From the NCBI GenBank assembly GCA_027484125.1, contig JAIXUI010000072.1, positions 1-37,602 of the forward strand: DNA of 37,602 bases. The letters run 5' to 3'. Both the position numbers and the translations under genes were made by a program. Source of the stretch: Bacteroidota bacterium. Its GTDB lineage: Bacteria; Bacteroidota; Bacteroidia; UBA7662; JAIXUI01. Under the pieces are notes generated by a model, which did no database searches, was not told the origin of the DNA, and was given only the letters and a program-made list of their open reading frames with translations. Shown here one piece after another: positions 33,305-37,602 of the stretch. How positions within the stretch are numbered: the first letter of the stretch is position 1; each line of letters begins with the position of its first letter.

Positions 33305-34384
33305 TTGAAACTCCTCGACCGATACATCCTCAGAAAATTCCTGGGCACCTTCTTCTTCGCCATTGCCGTGCTTTCGGCCATCATCGTGGTGTTTGATGTG
33401 TCTGAGAAAATCGATGATATGATCGAAAAACGAGCTCCTTTCTCGGAAATCGCTTTCGATTATTACCTCAACTTCATCCCCTACTACGCTACCCTCCTCA
33501 GCCCATTATTCGTTTTCATTGCGGTTATCTTCTTCACTTCCAAAATGACCTTGAAGAGTGAGATTGTGGCCATCATGAGCGGTGGCGTCTCGTTTTATCG
33601 CATGTTGCGGCCTTATATGATAGGGGCGCTCTTCCTGGCGTTGCTGTCTTATACGTTCACCGGATGGATTTTACCTCCTGCCAATGCCAGACGCATTTCA
33701 TTTGAGAATAAATACATCCGAGATAAATACATCTTCAACAAACGCAACATCCATTTCCAAACCAATAAGGAAACTTACATCTTCCTGGAAAGCTATTCCA
33801 ACATAGACTCAGTGGGATTTCGGTTATCGGTTGAACGCATGGTAAATGGAAAGTTGATGAAGAAGCTAATGGCGGAGCGCTTGAGCTGGAACCGCGAAAA
33901 ACGATGCTGGCGCATCGAAAACTACTACATCCGAAACCTGGAAAGCGGCAAGGAGCAACTCTATGAAGCCGCGTATGTGGACACTGTTTTCGGCTTCAAG
34001 CCTGACGATTTTGAGCGTCCACTGGTAGAAGATGTCAGCTTGATGAATAATGCCGAACTCGACCGGTACATCGCCTGGCAGGAGCTGAAAGCCACCGGAC
34101 AGGTAACGCCCTTCTTACTAGAGAAATACAGCCGCATCGCAATTCCGTTTTCTACCTTCATCCTCACATTGATTGGCGTTTCCGTATCTTCCAAAAAAGC
34201 GAGAGGTGGAATGGGCGTTCAGCTCGGAATCGGTATAGGAATCAGCTTTGTTTATGTAGTCATGATGCGTTTTACTATGATTTTCGCTACTCAGGCAGAC
34301 CTACCGCCTTTGCTGGCCGCCTGGATTCCCAATATTTTCTTCGGCATTGTCGCGATTATCATGGTAAGATTAGCTCCTAAATAA
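33305..34384 (+). CDS. LptF/LptG family permease (YjgP/YjgQ)
   Basis: This inner-membrane permease of about 359 residues belongs to the lipopolysaccharide export ABC complex (LptB2FG). That complex pulls LPS from the inner membrane towards the LptC/LptA bridge. The N-terminus MKLLDRYILRKFLGTFFFAI is characteristic. Three N-terminal helices are followed by a periplasmic beta-jellyroll region (about residues 125-250) and three C-terminal helices (ending FFGIVAIIMVRLAP). YSRIAIPFSTFILTLIGVSV is the conserved segment before the last helices. TTG 33305 is preferred because it gives the family N-terminus; the GTG at 33263 would add 14 unusual residues. It forms an operon with the EamA gene 9 bases downstream. 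Whether it is LptF or LptG cannot be decided from this gene alone. Confidence 0.88.
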   Translation: MKLLDRYILRKFLGTFFFAIAVLSAIIVVFDVSEKIDDMIEKRAPFSEIAFDYYLNFIPYYATLLSPLFVFIAVIFFTSKMTLKSEIVAIMSGGVSFYRMLRPYMIGALFLALLSYTFTGWILPPANARRISFENKYIRDKYIFNKRNIHFQTNKETYIFLESYSNIDSVGFRLSVERMVNGKLMKKLMAERLSWNREKRCWRIENYYIRNLESGKEQLYEAAYVDTVFGFKPDDFERPLVEDVSLMNNAELDRYIAWQELKATGQVTPFLLEKYSRIAIPFSTFILTLIGVSVSSKKARGGMGVQLGIGIGISFVYVVMMRFTMIFATQADLPPLLAAWIPNIFFGIVAIIMVRLAPK

Positions 34385-34393
34385 CCCCATCAC

Positions 34394-35296
34394 ATGGCCG
34401 AATACGGATACAAGGGTGCGTTAGCCAGGCTCCACCTGATAGTTTTCATCTGGGGCTTCACCGCCATTCTTGGCAAGCTCATCACCTTAACAGCCGTCCC
34501 CCTGGTTTGGTGGCGGGTGCTCATTGCCGGGTTGGGAGTGGGCGCCTGGTTGTGGTGGAAGAAAATCCCCTTTCGCCTTAACCTGAAGGATGTTTTGCTG
34601 CTGGTAGGCGCCGGGCTCATCATTGCCCTGCACTGGATTACCTTCTACCATGCTATCAAGATTTCCAACATTTCTGTCACCCTTGCATGCTTTTCTTCCG
34701 GGGCTTTTTTCGTGAGCCTGATTGAGCCTGTTTGGCACAAACGCAAGCCCGTTTGGTACGAAATGCTGCTTGGATTACTCTCTATGGCGGGTTTAGGACT
34801 CATTTTCAAGGTAGAAACCCAATACGCAGCCGGAATTTTCACCGCTTTATTCTCTGCCTTTCTTTCCGCTTTGTTTTCAGTGGTGAATGGACAACTCAGC
34901 AAACGTCTTCCACCCGAACAAATCTCCTTTTACGAACTCTGGGGAGGTTGGGGCGGAATCACGATTTTTCTTTTGGCCACTGGCGCTTTTAATATGGAAT
35001 TTTTCCGGTTGAGTCAGGGCGATACGCTTTGGTTGCTGCTTTTGGGCACCATTTGTACGGCTTTCGCTTTCATCATGAGCGTGCAATTGCTTAAGCATCT
35101 TTCGCCCTACACCATGGTGCTGACCATCAATTTGGAGCCAGTTTACGGAATCATTCTCGCCTATTTCATCTTCGGACAAAGTGAACACATGAGTCCTGCC
35201 TTCTATGGCGGAGCCGGAATCATCCTGCTTACACTCTTTGGAAATGCCTGGTTAAAGCAACGATTGAGCAAGAAAGCCGAAACAAAGCAGGCCTAA
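34394..35296 (+). CDS. EamA/DMT-family transporter
   Basis: This 300-aa inner-membrane protein has about ten hydrophobic helices in two EamA repeats (residues ~8-140 and ~150-285). Typical motifs are FIWGFTAILGKLI in helix 1 and LEPVYGIILAYFIFGQSEHM in the second repeat. Drug/metabolite transporters of this kind export amino acids or other metabolites; the substrate is unknown. It ends in a basic tail KKAETKQA. It starts 9 bases after the lptF-like stop and is probably cotranscribed with it. The next gene (metG) begins 47 bases later and may have its own weak promoter. Confidence 0.88.
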   Translation: MAEYGYKGALARLHLIVFIWGFTAILGKLITLTAVPLVWWRVLIAGLGVGAWLWWKKIPFRLNLKDVLLLVGAGLIIALHWITFYHAIKISNISVTLACFSSGAFFVSLIEPVWHKRKPVWYEMLLGLLSMAGLGLIFKVETQYAAGIFTALFSAFLSALFSVVNGQLSKRLPPEQISFYELWGGWGGITIFLLATGAFNMEFFRLSQGDTLWLLLLGTICTAFAFIMSVQLLKHLSPYTMVLTINLEPVYGIILAYFIFGQSEHMSPAFYGGAGIILLTLFGNAWLKQRLSKKAETKQA

Positions 35297-35343
35297 TTCA
35301 AATGGGGCTTCCCCTTTAGCCCCCCGATTTCGCATATTTGCGC

Positions 35344-37392
35344 ATGCTTTCCCCCGAACGCTATACCGTGACCGCGGCGCTCATTTACGCCAATGGTCCT
35401 ATTCATATTGGCCATTTGGCCGGCTGTTACCTTCCCGCCGACATTTATGTTCGTTACCTCCGCGCTTGTGGTAAGGATGTCGCGTTTATCTCCGGCACCG
35501 ATGAACATGGAGTTCCCATTACCTTAAAGGCCCGTAAAGAAGGTAAAACTCCTCAAGAAGTGGTGGACCATTTCTACGGCATAATCAAACAATCGTTTGA
35601 GGATTTCGGCATCAGCTTCGACATTTACTCCCGCACCAGTTCGCCTCACCACCATCAAGTGGCTTCTGATTTCTTCCTTAAACTCTACAACGATGGCGTT
35701 TTTACGGAAGAAGTGAGCGAACAGTATTACGATGCGGAAGCCAGCCAGTTTTTGGCAGACCGTTATATTATGGGAACTTGCCCGAATTGTTCGAATGAAA
35801 ATGCCTATGGCGATCAGTGCGAACGTTGTGGCAGCACCCTCAGCCCGAAAGAGCTCATCAACCCACGTTCTACGCTCAGTGGCAGCGTGCCGGAGCTGCG
35901 TACCACCCGCAATTGGTCTTTGCCGCTCGATAAACTTCAGCCTGCATTAGAAACTTACATCGCTTCCCATCCGGAATGGAAGAGCAATGTAAGCGGGCAA
36001 TGCCGGTCGTGGTTGCAGCAAGGTCTTCAACCCCGCGCCATGACCCGCGACCTCGACTGGGGCGTTAAAGTGCCGGTTGAAGGAGCCGATGGGAAAGTGC
36101 TTTATGTCTGGTTTGATGCACCTATTGGCTACATCACCTTCACCCAAGAGTGGGCGCAACAGCAAGGCAAACCTTGGGAACCCTACTGGATGGACGATAA
36201 AACGCAAATTGTTCACTTCATCGGGAAAGACAATATTGTATTTCACTGTCTCATCTTCCCGGCGATGCTGATGACGCATGGCGGCTATGCTTTGGCCGAC
36301 AACGTTCCGGCTATGGAGTTCATGAACCTAGAGGGCGATAAAATCTCGACTTCCCGCGATTGGGCCGTTTGGCTCCATGAATACCTGGAAGAATTCCCCG
36401 GCCAACAAGACGTACTGCGTTACGCTTTGTGCTCGGCCATGCCCGAAACCAAGGACAACGATTTCACCTGGGCCGATTTTCAAGCGAGAAACAACAACGA
36501 GCTGGTGGCTATTCTTGGAAATTTTGTCAACCGCGTTTTGGTGCTTACCCAGAAGTATTTCGATGGAAAAGTGCCGGCGGCTAACACGCTTTCCGCAGAA
36601 GACCAGGCAGTGCTTCAAGCTATGAGCGGCTTTCCGCATAAAATTGGGGAAGCCATCGACCAATACCGATTCCGCGAAGCCTTAGGCGAATTGATGAACC
36701 TGGCGAGACTCGGCAATAAATACTTGGCCGATGCTGAGCCTTGGAAGTTGATCAAAACCGATGAAGCAGCAGTGGCTTCAATTCTGCACGTGGCCTTACA
36801 ACTTTGTGCTTCGCTGAGTAGCCTCATGGAGCCCTTTATGCCATTTACCGCCAAGAAACTGGCAGATATGCTCGCTCATAAGCCCTTGGCATGGGCAGAG
36901 GCAGGAAGAGCGGACCAGCTTGTCGCCGGACACCAGCTTGGTCAAGCAGGTTTACTTTTCAGCAAAGTTGAAGATAGCGTAGTACAACAGCAGACCGAAA
37001 AGCTACAAGCCCGAAAAGCTGCCAGAGAAGCTGCACAGCAAGAAGCGCCAGTAAATCCGCTCAAAGAAACCATCCAATACGACGATTTTGGAAAAATGGA
37101 CCTTCGAGTGGGCACGGTACTAGAAGCGGAAAAAGTGGCTAAAACCAAGAAACTGCTCAAGCTTCTGGTGGACACCGGCGTTGATCAGCGCGTAATAGTG
37201 AGTGGAATTGCGGAATATTATACACCTGAGAGTTTGGTCGGACAGCAAGTGCTGGTGTTGGCCAATCTAGCACCTCGTGCACTCAAAGGCATCGACTCTC
37301 ATGGGATGCTGTTGATGGCCGAAGATTCAGACGGCAGCCTCCGACTGATGCAACCTCAAAACGGAGCAAGAAACGGCAGCGTAGTGGCCTAA
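35344..37392 (+). CDS. metG: Methionyl-tRNA synthetase
   Basis: This 682-aa class I aminoacyl-tRNA synthetase charges tRNA-Met. The HIGH motif is at residues 21-24 ([12 protein letters not shown]). The zinc knuckle is Cys146-x2-Cys149 and Cys159-x2-Cys162 (CPNC ... CERCG). The KMSKS motif is present as KISTS from Lys333. An anticodon-binding helical domain is followed by a C-terminal OB-fold tRNA-binding domain (about residues 580-682, [17 protein letters not shown] ... [12 protein letters not shown]) that also dimerises the enzyme. ATG 35344 is preferred; TTG 35338 would add only two residues and lies in a CATATTTG near-consensus -7 box. Length and motifs are complete. Confidence 0.97.
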   Translation: MLSPERYTVTAALIYANGPIHIGHLAGCYLPADIYVRYLRACGKDVAFISGTDEHGVPITLKARKEGKTPQEVVDHFYGIIKQSFEDFGISFDIYSRTSSPHHHQVASDFFLKLYNDGVFTEEVSEQYYDAEASQFLADRYIMGTCPNCSNENAYGDQCERCGSTLSPKELINPRSTLSGSVPELRTTRNWSLPLDKLQPALETYIASHPEWKSNVSGQCRSWLQQGLQPRAMTRDLDWGVKVPVEGADGKVLYVWFDAPIGYITFTQEWAQQQGKPWEPYWMDDKTQIVHFIGKDNIVFHCLIFPAMLMTHGGYALADNVPAMEFMNLEGDKISTSRDWAVWLHEYLEEFPGQQDVLRYALCSAMPETKDNDFTWADFQARNNNELVAILGNFVNRVLVLTQKYFDGKVPAANTLSAEDQAVLQAMSGFPHKIGEAIDQYRFREALGELMNLARLGNKYLADAEPWKLIKTDEAAVASILHVALQLCASLSSLMEPFMPFTAKKLADMLAHKPLAWAEAGRADQLVAGHQLGQAGLLFSKVEDSVVQQQTEKLQARKAAREAAQQEAPVNPLKETIQYDDFGKMDLRVGTVLEAEKVAKTKKLLKLLVDTGVDQRVIVSGIAEYYTPESLVGQQVLVLANLAPRALKGIDSHGMLLMAEDSDGSLRLMQPQNGARNGSVVA

Positions 37393-37395
37393 GTT

Positions 37396-37602
37396 CCTCG
37401 CAAAGGCGCGAAGGCGCAAAGTATATTTAAAAAAACTCACCGCTCTCTGCGAAACCGTCGCGCCCTCCGCGTGAAAAAAACCTCGCAAAGACGCGAAGGC
37501 GCAAAGTTTTTATTGTTTTATAGAGAAGGTATTGCCTAATCTAATCATTTGAAAAAACCACTCGCCGAGCTCTGCGTGAACTCTATGCCATCCGCGTGAA
37601 AA
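37396..37602. repeat. Dispersed repeat of CGCAAAGGCGCGAAGG type, two units
   Basis: Element A (CCTCGCAAAGRCGCGAAGGC plus GCAAAG) occurs at 37396-37421 and 37481-37507. Element B (CTCTGCGNRAA ... TCCGCGTGAAAA) occurs at 37443-37479 and 37570-37602. The order A-B-A-B continues to the window end, so the repeat may go on. A and B are partly complementary (CGCAAAG against CTCTGCG-like). No ORF is credible here. From memory, such repeats are common in intergenic DNA of Bacteroidota and other phyla; their function is unknown. Confidence 0.75.

Noticed and set aside
13938-37175. Many ORFs of 60-190 codons on the strand opposite to tkt, lpd, the T9SS genes and metG
   Set aside because: They lie fully inside well-supported genes in other frames and show no independent features.

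Overview
The window is a chromosomal stretch of a Bacteroidota bacterium; the order cannot be fixed from the sequence. The evidence is three large or medium secreted proteins ending in a type IX secretion (T9SS) C-terminal sorting domain, lipoproteins with a C-terminal LruC/DUF4842-type region or an SC lipobox, promoters of the Bacteroidota form TTG-N19-TAnnTTTG, and a hipA toxin split into two genes as is usual in this phylum. Most genes are core or cell-surface genes. One AT-richer segment, about 6.7-12.7 kb, looks like an accessory island.

Layout. 1-3.4 kb: end of a TCR/Tet-type MFS transporter, tRNA-Arg(CCT) with a strong terminator, and an LruC-domain lipoprotein. 3.5-5.1 kb: a 68-bp tandem repeat of the CACGAAGG type, then a decayed hipB/hipA-N/hipA-C operon (antitoxin cut at both ends, N-terminal subunit frameshifted, kinase truncated). 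5.3-6.4 kb: a two-gene operon of a DUF1003 membrane protein and a small two-helix pore-like protein with ATGA overlap.

6.7-12.7 kb: a region bracketed by two direct copies of a ~342-bp sequence. Each copy carries the 5' end of an xre gene, its promoter and a 56-bp-period array of GCCACA/TGTGGC palindromes. Between them, all on the minus strand, lie the intact xre regulator, a small coiled-coil protein, a 1027-aa type ISP-like restriction-methylation enzyme, a dead DUF1016 (YhcG-type PD-(D/E)XK) gene, and two fragments of other ISP-type genes. This is the most unusual part of the window.

12.7-17.3 kb, minus strand: a lipoprotein, then the lpd-tkt operon (dihydrolipoyl dehydrogenase and transketolase). 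Two terminators here share a 57-bp downstream repeat. 17.4-29.3 kb, plus strand: two paralogous T9SS surface proteins of 1330 and about 2544 aa; the second carries about 22 Ig-like modules in two classes. 29.4-31.4 kb: a membrane protein with pentapeptide-like repeats. 31.8-33.3 kb: a T9SS-secreted esterase with an N-terminal carbohydrate-binding-like domain. 33.3-37.4 kb, plus strand: a LptF/LptG-type permease, an EamA-family transporter and methionyl-tRNA synthetase, followed by a second dispersed repeat family (CGCAAAGGCGCGAAGG type) at the window end.

Functionally the flanks cover central carbon metabolism (lpd, tkt), translation (metG, tRNA-Arg), outer-membrane biogenesis (lptF-like) and T9SS-exported proteins. 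The centre is a defence or toxin-antitoxin zone with clear signs of recombination and decay.
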